A stretch of DNA of 64,000 bases from Mycobacterium sp. M26. GTDB taxonomy: Bacteria; Actinomycetota; Actinomycetes; Mycobacteriales; Mycobacteriaceae. Shown here in pieces: positions 20,658 through 29,823 of this stretch. The stretch is from assembly GCF_001494595.1 (NCBI RefSeq), contig NZ_LN929907.1:1121468-1185467 (forward strand), in the 5' to 3' direction. The notes beneath the pieces were generated by a model. That model was given only the letters and a program-made list of their open reading frames with translations, did no database searches and was not told the origin of the DNA. Made by a program: the position numbers and the translations under genes. The number at the start of each line of letters is the position of its first letter. Within the stretch, counting starts at the first letter, position 1.

Positions 20658-21239
20658 GTGCGAGGTGACGGCGACGGCTGGGTGGTGTCCGAGACCGGCA
20701 CGCCGTACTGGGGGCGGCACGGCGCCGCCGGGCTGTTGTTGCGCGCACCCCAGCCGGATGGCACCCCCGCGGTCCTGCTCCAGCACCGCGCGCCGTGGAG
20801 TCATCAGGGTGGCACCTGGGCGCTGCCGGGCGGGGCGCGCGACAGCCACGAGACCGCCGAGCAGGCCGCGATGCGCGAAGCTCACGAGGAAGCCGGTCTG
20901 CCCGCCGAGCACCTGCAGGTGCGCGCCACCGTCATCACTGCCGAGGTGACCGGACAGGGCGACACCTCCTGGACGTACACCACCGTCGTCGCCGACGCCC
21001 ACGAACTGCTCACCACGGTGCCCAACCGGGAGAGCTCGGAGCTGCGCTGGGTGGCCGAGGACGAGGTGGCCGACCTGCCGCTGCATCCGGGATTCGCCGC
21101 CAGCTGGCAGCAGTTGCGCATCACCGAGGTACGGCCGCACGAGCACGACGCATGCCGGCTGCCCGGGCCGCACACCGTGGAGATCGAGGCCGGCGTGTTC
21201 ATCTGGTGCGCACCGGCCCCGGTCACTCAGCAGTTCTGA
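20658..21239 (+). CDS. mutT3: Nudix hydrolase MutT3
   Basis: This 193-residue Nudix pyrophosphohydrolase corresponds to Rv0413, described as acting on oxidised guanine nucleotides such as 8-oxo-dGTP. The Nudix box is complete from Gly59 to Leu81: G-x5-E-x7-REAHEEAGL, with the metal-binding glutamates in place. The GTG at 20658 was chosen because a TATCCT box stands 6 bases upstream; a farther start at 20580 would read through that promoter. The last 17 bases overlap the end of the convergent thiE gene. Confidence 0.92.
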   Translation: MRGDGDGWVVSETGTPYWGRHGAAGLLLRAPQPDGTPAVLLQHRAPWSHQGGTWALPGGARDSHETAEQAAMREAHEEAGLPAEHLQVRATVITAEVTGQGDTSWTYTTVVADAHELLTTVPNRESSELRWVAEDEVADLPLHPGFAASWQQLRITEVRPHEHDACRLPGPHTVEIEAGVFIWCAPAPVTQQF

Positions 21240-22005
21240 GCGCCGCGCGCAGCCGGGATGCCGCCGCAGCGGGATCGGCGGCCGCCGTGATCGCACGCAC
21301 GACCACCACCCGGCGCGCACCCGCCGCGAGCACCTCCGGCAGCCGCTGCTCGTCGATCCCGCCGATGGCGAACCACGGCTTATCGGCGTGCAGCCCGGCC
21401 ACCTCGCGCACCAGGTCCAGGCCCGGGGCCGGACGCGCGAGCACCTCCGGCAGCCGCTGCTCGTCGATCCCGCCGATGGCGAACCACGGCTTATCGGCGT
21501 GCAGCCCGGCCACCTCGCGCACCAGGTCCAGGCCCGGGGCCGGACGGCCAGGTTTGGTCGGGGTGGGCCAGCACGGCCCGACGCAGAAGTAGTCGACGTC
21601 CTCCATCAGCGCCCGGCCGGCCTCGCCGCTGGCGTGGGTGGAGCGCCCGATCACGGTGTCGGGCCCGACGATGTCACGGGCGACCTCCAGCGGCAGATCG
21701 TCCTGGCCGAGATGCAGGATGTCGGCGCCGGCGGCGCGGGCGATGTCGGCGCGGTCGTTGACGGCCAGTAGCGCGCCGTGGCGTCGCGCCGCGTCGGCCA
21801 GGATCTCCAGCGCGGCCAGCTCGGCGCGGGCCTCCAGCGGCCCGAACCGCTGCTCACCGGGCGAGCCCTTGTCCCGCAACTGGATGATGTCCACCCCGCC
21901 GGCCAGTGCCGCCTCGGCGAACTCGGCCAGATCACCGCGCTCGCGACGAGCGTCGGTGCACAGGTACAGCCGTGCGGCGGCAAGTGTGGTTCGACGTTCG
22001 TGCAC
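21223..22005 (-). CDS. thiE: Thiamine-phosphate synthase with internal duplication
   Basis: ThiE joins hydroxymethylpyrimidine diphosphate and thiazole phosphate to give thiamine phosphate. From GTG 22005 the protein is 260 residues, against about 222 for the M. tuberculosis enzyme. Family motifs are present: IIQLRDK (residues 41-46), [31 protein letters not shown] and the phosphate-binding FAIGGID. The excess is an exact in-frame duplication: residues 154-190 repeat as 191-227. This gives two copies of the GGID phosphate loop and its flanking helix. The duplication falls in the C-terminal barrel strands, so activity is uncertain; an assembly artefact is also possible. A TACCGT box 6 bases before the GTG predicts a leaderless transcript. 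Confidence 0.9.
   Translation of the reverse strand: MHERRTTLAAARLYLCTDARRERGDLAEFAEAALAGGVDIIQLRDKGSPGEQRFGPLEARAELAALEILADAARRHGALLAVNDRADIARAAGADILHLGQDDLPLEVARDIVGPDTVIGRSTHASGEAGRALMEDVDYFCVGPCWPTPTKPGRPAPGLDLVREVAGLHADKPWFAIGGIDEQRLPEVLARPAPGLDLVREVAGLHADKPWFAIGGIDEQRLPEVLAAGARRVVVVRAITAAADPAAAASRLRAALRTAE
21325..21546. repeat. Perfect 2 x 111-bp tandem repeat inside thiE
   Basis: Bases 21325-21435 are repeated without a single mismatch at 21436-21546. The unit is a multiple of three, so the thiE frame is kept and 37 codons are added. Complete identity indicates a very recent event or an assembly duplication. Confidence 0.97.
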
Positions 22006-22011
22006 ACCGCG

Positions 22012-22028
22012 ACGGTAGCGGCTAGCGT
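22012..22028. promoter_or_regulatory. Back-to-back promoters of thiE and thiO
   Basis: On the minus strand TACCGT (22017-22012) stands 6 bases before the thiE GTG. On the plus strand TAGCGT (22023-22028) is placed to start transcription near 22035, just where the TPP riboswitch of the thiO operon begins. The two -10 boxes are only 5 bases apart, so the promoters probably compete for polymerase. Confidence 0.55.
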
Positions 22029-22035
22029 GGAGGTT

Positions 22036-22126
22036 CGGCACGGGAGTCCCTGGAGCGGGACTGAGAGTGGAGGCCAGACCCCTCCAGACCGTCACCACCT
22101 GATCCGGGTCATGCCGGCGAAGGGAA
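22036..22126 (+). ncRNA. TPP riboswitch (THI element) of thiO-thiS-thiG
   Basis: This is the thi-box aptamer. It has the 5' segment CACGGGAGTCCC, the conserved CTGAGA at 22061-22066, and the 3' consensus CCTGATCCGGGTCATGCCGG ending in CGAAGGGA by 22125. The thiO ATG follows 12 bases later, with a GAAAGGGAC ribosome-binding segment at the aptamer edge. That placement suggests that TPP binding blocks translation rather than only transcription. Confidence 0.95.
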
Positions 22127-22137
22127 GCGAAAGGGAC

Positions 22138-23183
22138 ATGTCGGTGGAATCGCTGGCCGTCATCGGGGGCGGCGTCATCGGTCTTGCGGTGGCGCGCCGC
22201 GCTGCGCAGGCGGGGCTCTCGGTGCGGGTGCACCGCGACGGGCCCTGGGGGCAGGAGCGAAGCGACCGGGGGGATCGGCTCAGCCCTGGCGCCTCCTGGG
22301 TGGCGGGCGGCATGCTCGCCCCCCGCAGCGAGGGCTGGCCCGGCGAAGAGCAGTTACTCACTATCGGGGTGGACTCGCTGCGGCTGTGGTACAGCGGCTT
22401 CCTCGACGGCCTGCCCGGCGATGTCGTCACCGCCCGCGAGTCGCTGGTGGTCGCCGTCGACCGGGCCGATGCCGCCGATCTGAAGACGGTCGCGGACTGG
22501 CTGGCTGAGCAGGGCCATCCGGTGGCCGTCACCACTGCGGCCCGGGACCTCGAACCGCTTCTGGCCCAAGGGATCCGGCACGGCTTTGTGGCCGAGGGTG
22601 AACTGTCGGTGGACAACCGCAAGCTGGTTGAGGCGCTGGCCGGGCACTGCGAGCAGCTCGGGGTGCAGTGGGCCGGGCCGGTCGAGCGGGTCGACGATGC
22701 CCGCGCAGGGGTGGACACCGTGGTGATCGCCAACGGCATCGACGCGCCCGCGCTGTGGCCGGGTCTGCCGGTGCGGCCGGTCAAGGGTGAGGTGCTGCGG
22801 CTGCGCTGGCGACCGGGCTGTATGCCGGTGCCGCAGCGGGTCATTCGGGCCCGGGTGCACGGCAGGCCGGTCTACCTGGTGCCGCGTGCCGACGGCCTGG
22901 TGGTGGGTGCCACCCAGTACGAGCACGGCCGCGACACCGCGCCCTCGGTCACCGGTGTGCGGGATCTGCTCGACGACGCCTGCGAGGTGATGCCCTGCCT
23001 TGGCGAGTACGAACTTGCCGAAGCCGCGGCGGGCCTGCGGCCGATGACGCCGGACAACATGCCGATCGTCGGGCGGCTCGACGAGCACACCCTGGTGGCC
23101 ACCGGCCACGGCCGCTCGGGTTTCCTGCTGGCGCCGTGGACGGCCGAGCAGATCGCCGCCGAACTGCTGGTGGGAGCGCGGGC

Positions 23184-23187
<4 letters not shown>
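22138..23187 (+). CDS. thiO: Glycine oxidase for thiazole synthesis
   Basis: ThiO oxidises glycine to iminoacetate (dehydroglycine), the two-carbon unit of the thiamine thiazole ring. The 349-residue flavoprotein of the DAO family starts at ATG 22138, right after the TPP riboswitch. The FAD loop is [19 protein letters not shown]. The family's [19 protein letters not shown] segment, [13 protein letters not shown] and the C-terminal [14 protein letters not shown] are also clear. The stop overlaps thiS (ATGA). Confidence 0.96.
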
Positions 23188-24137
<950 letters not shown>

Positions 24138-24138
<1 letters not shown>

Positions 24139-24908
24139 TGGCGAAACGCTACGTCGCCCTCGGCAGTTCGATGGCCGCCGGGCCCGGCATCACACCCAGG
24201 GTTGCGGGGTCACCGGTCGCCGCGGGCCGCTCGGCGCGCAACTACGCCCACCTGACCGCCGCGACGCTCGGTCTGGATCTGGTCGACGTCACCTACTCCG
24301 GGGCCACCACCGCCAACATCCTGCGGGAACCTCAGCGCGGGGCGCCACCCCAAATCGATGCCCTGGACGGCACCGAGGAACTGATCACCGTCACCATCGG
24401 CGGCAACGACGTCGGCTACGTGCCACTGCTGGTCGCCGCGAGCCTGCCCTCGCTCGTGCGGTCGCTGCCCGTCCTGGGCGGCGCCTTACGCGAGGCGCTG
24501 GAGCCGGTGGCGCGTGAGCGGGCCCTCGACACCGTCGGCGACTCACTGCGCGAGGTAGGACAGGCCCTGCGGGCACGCTCACCGAACGCGCGAATCCTGT
24601 TCGTGGACTATCTGACTCTGCTGCCGCCGCCGGGTGTGCCCGCCCCGCCGCTGCCTGGCGACATCGCCGACCTCGGCCGCCACATCGCTGACCGGCTCGC
24701 CCGGATCACGGCTCAGGCAGCCCACGACACCGAGTGTGTGGTGGTTGAGGCCGCACTGGCCAGCCGTGACCACCACGCGTGGTCAGCCCAGCCGTGGACG
24801 GTCGGCGCGGGCCTGCCGCTGCCGTGGCGGCCGGCACCATTTCACCCCAACGCCGACGGAATGCGCGCGGTGGCCGAGCTGATCGCGACGAGCTTCGATC
24901 AGCCGTAG
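24138..24908 (+). CDS. SGNH hydrolase coupled to thiG
   Basis: This is a 256-residue SGNH-type esterase. Block I is ALGSSMAAGPG, the Asn block is TIGGNDVGY, and the C-terminal Asp/His block lies in the FHPNADGM segment. The family is usually secreted in actinobacteria, but this protein starts directly with MAKRYVALGSS, with no signal peptide, so it should be cytoplasmic. The start overlaps the thiG stop (TGATG), making it the fourth gene of the TPP-controlled operon. At the matching place M. tuberculosis has lpqL, which here lies 3 kb farther on. A role in thiamine metabolism is only suggested by position. Confidence 0.85.
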
Positions 24909-25597
24909 GTGTTGGCCGGTGCGTCGATGCGCACCATGCTGGACACCTCGATGCGGGGGATGGAATCGGTGCCCGAATACCGTTGCCCCGCAGGCACGGA
25001 GCCTTCCACCCGCAGCCAGGTGTTGTCCGGCAACCCCGCCACCTCCGGCAGCGCCGGGCCGGTCACCTGCAAACGGGCCAGTTGTGCGTCGGCCGCGCAG
25101 CAGAAGATGACGATCTTGGCCAGATACACCCGGTCGCCCTCGTGCATGGTGAACCCCGTCGTGGTGATCTGCCGGCCGTCCAGGCCACCCACCTGACCCA
25201 CCGCGACCCGCATCAACACCTCGGGCAGCGAGATCGTGGGTGCCGGGCCGGGCGGTAGCGGCGGAAACGACCGGGCCTCGCTCACGGTGATGGTGGCCGG
25301 GGGAGTTGCCTTGGCGCTCAACGCCGGTGGGACGACGAAGATCAGCAGGATCACCGGGACCACCAGCAACCAGACGATGCCGCTGCGGTGGGTGTGCCCC
25401 GCATGGTGATGCTCACCGCCGCCGCGGATATCCCGGGTGATCGCCACCAGTGCCAGCCCGATCAGGATCACCGCTGAGGCTGCCAGCCAGGGCAGCATGC
25501 CGGGTTTGACGTAGCGGGTGTAGGCGCCGGTGACGGTGACCATGGCCACCGCGATCCCCACGATCAGCAGCACCACGTTCTCGGTCTCGCGCCTCAC
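24899..25597 (-). CDS. TIGR03943/DUF1980 permease-associated membrane protein
   Basis: This is a 232-residue protein of the YcgQ/DUF1980 type. It has two helices at the N-terminus, a histidine-rich loop (GEHHHAGHTH, about 61-70), a third helix (WLLVVPVILLIFVVPPAL), then a soluble domain with the conserved paired cysteines IVIFCCAADAQL. The histidine loop and Cys-Cys pair look like metal ligands. The GTG start overlaps the stop of the partner permease. Such pairs are annotated as a two-component permease of unknown substrate; metal handling is a common guess. Its end overlaps the convergent SGNH gene by 10 bases. Confidence 0.85.
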   Translation of the reverse strand: MRRETENVVLLIVGIAVAMVTVTGAYTRYVKPGMLPWLAASAVILIGLALVAITRDIRGGGEHHHAGHTHRSGIVWLLVVPVILLIFVVPPALSAKATPPATITVSEARSFPPLPPGPAPTISLPEVLMRVAVGQVGGLDGRQITTTGFTMHEGDRVYLAKIVIFCCAADAQLARLQVTGPALPEVAGLPDNTWLRVEGSVPAGQRYSGTDSIPRIEVSSMVRIDAPANTYG

Positions 25598-26580
25598 AGC
25601 AGCACCAGCCCGACTGCGGTCGCCAGCACCGTGGCCACCACCAACGTCACCGGAGCGAACCGCACCGCGAACGCCCGGCCGAACAATCCGGCCTGCATCG
25701 CCACGAGTTTCACGTCCACCGCCGGACCGACCACCAGGAACACCAGGCGCGGGATCAACGGCAGCATGGTCAGGCTCGCGGCCACAAACGCGTCAGCCTC
25801 TGAGCACAGCGCCAGCACGAACGCCAGCAGCGCCATGGTGACGACACCGATCAGCAGATTCCCGGCGACATGCTCGAACACCCACGGCGGCACCACAACC
25901 CGCAAGGTCGCCGCTGCGGCGGCCCCGATCACCAGATAGGCGCCGGCCTGCAGGAAGTCATGTCGCGCCGCCTCGGTGAACACCGTCCAGCGGGAGTCAC
26001 CCTCATCGTGGGTGCGCGGCAGCGTGCGAGTGACCCAACCGGGCCGGCCCCACCGCGACCACAGCGCGCCCATCACCACCGCGGTGGCCAGCGATGCCAC
26101 ACAGCGGGCCAGCACCATCTGCGGCTGCCCCGGGAACGCCACCGCGGTCGCGACCAGAACCACCGGGTTGATCGCCGGAGCGGACAGCATGAACGTCAGC
26201 GCCGCGGCACCCACCGGCCCCTCGCCGTAGAGCCGGCGGGCCACGGGAACCGATCCGCATTCGCAGCCCGGCAGCGCGGCACCCGCGACACCGGCGGCCA
26301 GCACCGCCGCCGGTGCCCGACGCGGTAACCAGCGCGCCAGCCGTTCGGTGGAGACGTAGGCAGCGATCAGCCCGCTGATCACCACACCAAGCACCAGGAA
26401 CGGCACCGCCTGCAGGAACACCCCGCTGAACACCGTGCCCGCGGTGGCCAGCTTGTCGTTGCCCGCCACGCCGTCGCGCATCCAGGTGCCCGCCAGGGCG
26501 CACACCACCAGGCCCGCCACCAGCACCTCGGTGGAGGTGACCAGGGGGCGACGGGGTGCGGCGACGGTCACGCGGGCCAT
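25594..26580 (-). CDS. DUF318/ArsP_1-type permease
   Basis: This 328-residue integral membrane protein of the YcgR/DUF318 permease family has about eight helices. The ATG at 26580 is preferred to a TTG at 26601. The signature loop PGCECGSVPVARRL carries two cysteines that could take part in metal or metalloid transport. The second half repeats the fold (EADAFVAASLTMLPL). It is the partner of the following TIGR03943 protein, with overlapping stop and start codons (GTGA). Related permeases handle arsenicals or divalent metals; the substrate here is not known. Confidence 0.85.
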   Translation of the reverse strand: MARVTVAAPRRPLVTSTEVLVAGLVVCALAGTWMRDGVAGNDKLATAGTVFSGVFLQAVPFLVLGVVISGLIAAYVSTERLARWLPRRAPAAVLAAGVAGAALPGCECGSVPVARRLYGEGPVGAAALTFMLSAPAINPVVLVATAVAFPGQPQMVLARCVASLATAVVMGALWSRWGRPGWVTRTLPRTHDEGDSRWTVFTEAARHDFLQAGAYLVIGAAAAATLRVVVPPWVFEHVAGNLLIGVVTMALLAFVLALCSEADAFVAASLTMLPLIPRLVFLVVGPAVDVKLVAMQAGLFGRAFAVRFAPVTLVVATVLATAVGLVLL

Positions 26581-26611
26581 CCTGCCACTCGAGTCCGGCA
26601 ATCCCCTGTCG

Positions 26612-27631
26612 TCAGAAGATTGCCAGCGGGTTCACGGCTGACCCGGTGCCGCCGCGGAAGCGCCACGGGGCAGCGCTCACGAAGAACGTCCACCGGCCCT
26701 CCTCGGCGCACGCGGCAGACAGGCCGTCCAACTCGGCTTGGTCCAGCAGCGTCAGACCCAGATAGGGGATACCGACCATGTGCACCGGCTCGGGCCACAT
26801 GTCGAAACCTGCGGGCGCCGGGTGCACGTCGCCGTCGGAGTCATTGGCCAGCACTGCCACCCGCCGGTCATGCAGCCACGGCAGGCAGGATCCGTGCAGG
26901 CCCGAGCCGTGCCGGTAGGTGTTGGCCGGCCCCGCCCCGTTGCGGATGAACAGGATATCGCCTTCGCCCACAACGACATTGGCGGCGCGTTCGGCGGCCT
27001 CGAGGTCGTCGGGGGTGATCGCGCTGCCGACCGGCAGCGGTCCGCCGCGAACCCGGGCCACGTCGAGGAGCACACCGCGCCCGACGATGCCGACCGCGCC
27101 GACGTGCTCGATGCCCAGCACCGCGCTACCCGAGTCGGTGGCGTTGTCCACCGAGTAGCCGTTGTACATCCCGTCGCGACCGCCCGGGGTGTAGATGTGA
27201 CACAGGGCGTCCACGTGGGTGACGGCGAAGCCGTGGCAGTTCAGTTGGACGACGTCGAGGCTGCCCGCCTCTTCCGGCGGTTCGTCGGTGTAACTGCGCA
27301 TCTCGTAGCTGAAGTCCCGCAGATTGGGTGTGCCGACGCCGAACTCCCAGCCCAGTGGCACCACCCGCCCGGTGCGGATCTGCGCCGCCGCCTCGACACG
27401 TTTGGCGGGCGTGAGGTAGTTCAGGGTGCCCAGTTGGTCGTCCGGTCCCCAGCGGCCCCAGTTCGACAGGGCCGGCAGCGCCCGCTCCAACGACGCGTCG
27501 TCGACGATCGGGTCGGCCTGGGCGTGGGCGGTTGCCGATGACCCGACCGCCGCTCCCGCTGCCGCGGCGGCGGCCAGCAAGAGCGCATGACGACGCGACA
27601 GCGCGGCATCCGAGTGCGCAGGTCGGTCCAC
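26612..27631 (-). CDS. Exported cyclase-family (kynurenine formamidase-like) protein
   Basis: This 339-residue protein begins with a Tat signal (SRRHALLLAAAAAAGAAVG, ending near AHAQA), so it is probably exported folded. The mature part belongs to the cyclase family PF04199, with the metal motif THVDALCHIYTPGG fitting HxDxxxH. Members hydrolyse amides or lactones such as N-formylkynurenine. The GTG at 27631 follows a TACGGT box by 7 bases, predicting a leaderless message divergent from lpqL. No kynurenine or related pathway genes are adjacent. Confidence 0.87.
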   Translation of the reverse strand: MDRPAHSDAALSRRHALLLAAAAAAGAAVGSSATAHAQADPIVDDASLERALPALSNWGRWGPDDQLGTLNYLTPAKRVEAAAQIRTGRVVPLGWEFGVGTPNLRDFSYEMRSYTDEPPEEAGSLDVVQLNCHGFAVTHVDALCHIYTPGGRDGMYNGYSVDNATDSGSAVLGIEHVGAVGIVGRGVLLDVARVRGGPLPVGSAITPDDLEAAERAANVVVGEGDILFIRNGAGPANTYRHGSGLHGSCLPWLHDRRVAVLANDSDGDVHPAPAGFDMWPEPVHMVGIPYLGLTLLDQAELDGLSAACAEEGRWTFFVSAAPWRFRGGTGSAVNPLAIF

Positions 27632-27638
27632 GGCGTCG

Positions 27639-27677
27639 ACCGTAACCGCGGGGCCGTTGCGGCGCGAGCGCTACCCT
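27639..27677. promoter_or_regulatory. Divergent -10 boxes of cyclase gene and lpqL
   Basis: TACGGT (minus strand, 27644-27639) and TACCCT (plus strand, 27672-27677) each lie 7 bases from their GTG start codons, predicting two leaderless transcripts from the 53-base gap. Confidence 0.5.
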
Positions 27678-27684
27678 GGGCGCG

Positions 27685-29187
27685 GTGAAGCGCATCCCCC
27701 TGGCTCTGACGGCCGGTCCGGCTGTCATCGCCGTCGTCGTCGCCCTGGCCGGCTGCAGCAAGCCCGCCGACTCCGCCGCCCCGGTGATCGCGCCGAAACC
27801 CGCCGCCGAGTTCGCCGACGGACTGCGCAAGCAGGTCACTACCGACGCAATGGTGTCTCACCTGCAGAAGCTGCAGGACATCGCCAACGCCAACAACGGC
27901 ACCCGGGCGGTGGGCACGCCGGGCTTCGACGCCAGCGTGGACTACGTCGCCGGAGTGCTACGGGAACGCGGCTTCGACGTCACCACCCCGGAGTTCCAGA
28001 CCAGGATCTTCCAGACCGGCAAACCCGAGGTGACCGTCGGCGGGGCCGGCGTCGAGGCACGTCCGCTGGAGTTCAGCGCGGGTACTCCGCCCGCCGGTGT
28101 CAGCGGTCCGCTGGTGGCGGCGCCGGCCGACGAGACGCCCGGTTGCGCGGCCGCCGACTACGCCGGCCTGCCGGTCAAGGGCGCCATCGTCCTGGTGGAT
28201 CGGGGCAGCTGCCCGTTCGCCGAGAAGCAGGCGATCGCCACCAAAGAGGGCGCGATCGGGATGATCGTGGCCAATAACGTCGACGAGGAGCGCATGGGTG
28301 CCACTCTCGGCGAGGACACCACGGTCACGATCCCGGTGGTCAGCGTGAGCAAGGCTGACGGCGCACGGCTGCGGGCCAACCCGGGACCCGCCACGATCAA
28401 ACTCGAGGCGTCCACCAAGACCATCAACGCCCGCAATGTGATCGCCCAGACCAAGACCGGCTCCACCCAGGATGTCGTGGTGGTCGGCGGACACCTGGAC
28501 AGCGTTCCGGACGGTCCCGGTATCAACGACAACGGCTCGGGCGTGGCCGCGGTCCTGGAGACGGCTCAACAACTCGGCCCCGATCCGCAGGTGAAGAACG
28601 CCGTTCGGTTCGCGTTCTGGGGCGCCGAGGAGATCGGCACCGTCGGATCGAAGAAGTACATCGAATCGCTGAATGTCGATCAGCTCAAGGACATTGCGCT
28701 GTATCTGAACTTCGACATGATCGGATCGCCCAACCCCGGCTACTTCACCTACGACGGGGATCAGTCGACGGCGCCGGGCCGCGACCAGAATGTGCCGCGG
28801 GTGCCGGAAGGTTCTCCGGGGATCGAACGCACGCTGGTCGCTTACCTCGCGTCGGCCGGAAAGACCGCGCAGGACACGTCGTTCGACGGGCGCTCAGACT
28901 ACGACGCGTTCACGATGGCCGGTATCCCGGCCGGCGGCCTGTTCTCCGGAGCCGAGGAGAACAAGACCGTCGATCAGCAGAAGCTGTGGGGCGGAACCGC
29001 CGATGCGCCGTTCGACCCGAACTATCACAAGGCCACCGACACCCTCGATCGCATCGACCGCGACTGCCTGGGTATCCAGGGCGGCGGTGTGGCGTTCGCG
29101 GTCGGGCTCTACGCCCAGGACATCTCGGGTCGCAACGGGGTGCCGGTGCGTGATGACCGCACCCGCCATGTGATCACTGAATCCTGA
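27685..29187 (+). CDS. lpqL: Lipoprotein aminopeptidase LpqL (M28 with PA domain)
   Basis: This 500-residue zinc aminopeptidase homologous to Rv0418 is anchored outside the membrane by lipobox LAGC (Cys24). A PA (protease-associated) insert, with GAIVLVDRGSCPFAEKQ, precedes the M28 catalytic domain. Zinc ligands and catalytic residues appear as GGHLDSV, INDNGSG, FWGAEEIGTVGS, NFDMIG and the late YHKATDT histidine. It starts at GTG 27685 behind a TACCCT box. In the convergent direction, its TGA and the stop of the following minus-strand gene form the palindrome TGATCA. Confidence 0.94.
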   Translation: MKRIPLALTAGPAVIAVVVALAGCSKPADSAAPVIAPKPAAEFADGLRKQVTTDAMVSHLQKLQDIANANNGTRAVGTPGFDASVDYVAGVLRERGFDVTTPEFQTRIFQTGKPEVTVGGAGVEARPLEFSAGTPPAGVSGPLVAAPADETPGCAAADYAGLPVKGAIVLVDRGSCPFAEKQAIATKEGAIGMIVANNVDEERMGATLGEDTTVTIPVVSVSKADGARLRANPGPATIKLEASTKTINARNVIAQTKTGSTQDVVVVGGHLDSVPDGPGINDNGSGVAAVLETAQQLGPDPQVKNAVRFAFWGAEEIGTVGSKKYIESLNVDQLKDIALYLNFDMIGSPNPGYFTYDGDQSTAPGRDQNVPRVPEGSPGIERTLVAYLASAGKTAQDTSFDGRSDYDAFTMAGIPAGGLFSGAEENKTVDQQKLWGGTADAPFDPNYHKATDTLDRIDRDCLGIQGGGVAFAVGLYAQDISGRNGVPVRDDRTRHVITES

Positions 29188-29823
29188 TCAGAGCGTCCAG
29201 AGATCCAGGGCTGCTTCGCAGTTGGCTGCCAGCAGACGTTCCCCGACGGCGGGCTGGCGCAGCCACTCCAGCACCGTTGGCATGACGGCAGGTTCAGCCG
29301 GCTCGCCGATGGTGAAGACGTACACCACCAGGTCGGCCAGGTGCAGGGCGGCCGGTTCGGTGTCCAGTACCAGCCAGCGATCCAGCTGCGGGCGTAGCGG
29401 GCGGTCGCACCAGTAGGTGAAGTCGATCAGGGTCGGGCTGTCGGAGAAGTAGCCGAGGTCGGCGGGAAAGCCTGCCAGCAGGCCGCTCCACAGATCATCG
29501 ACCAGCGCCGTCACGACCGCGTTCTCTGCTGTCGGCCACGACGGTACCCGGCCTTTCAGCCTGGACAGGTCGAACGCGAACACTGGGGACTGTTCGTCGA
29601 GCAGCAACTCGATGAGGCGGGGAAAGAAATGTCGAAAGGCGTTGTCATCCATCGACATCAGATGCACTGCCTCCAGTTGCGGCAGCGACAGCGAGTGCAG
29701 TGGTGTGCGCCGGATGTCGGCTTCGGACCACTCCGGTCCGCACTGCGGGCAGACCGCCAGGTCGGACGGTAGCGAGTAGGCGTCGAAGGTCTCGTAGAGC
29801 CGATCGACGATGCCCGACGTCAC
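29188..29823 (-). CDS. Unknown protein coupled to uracil permease
   Basis: This 211-residue soluble protein is not recognised. A CPQC pair (residues 25-28, VCPQCGPEW) could bind metal or act as a redox site. The sequence is otherwise leucine-rich and acidic with many tryptophans (WLVLDTEPAALHLADLVVYVF). The GTG at 29823 overlaps the stop of the permease gene (GTGA), so the pair should be translated together. There is no signal peptide or membrane helix. Confidence 0.75.
   Translation of the reverse strand: MTSGIVDRLYETFDAYSLPSDLAVCPQCGPEWSEADIRRTPLHSLSLPQLEAVHLMSMDDNAFRHFFPRLIELLLDEQSPVFAFDLSRLKGRVPSWPTAENAVVTALVDDLWSGLLAGFPADLGYFSDSPTLIDFTYWCDRPLRPQLDRWLVLDTEPAALHLADLVVYVFTIGEPAEPAVMPTVLEWLRQPAVGERLLAANCEAALDLWTL

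Noticed and set aside
21325-21546. Tandem repeat as a CRISPR or minisatellite
   Set aside because: Only two units, coding, in frame and within conserved ThiE sequence.
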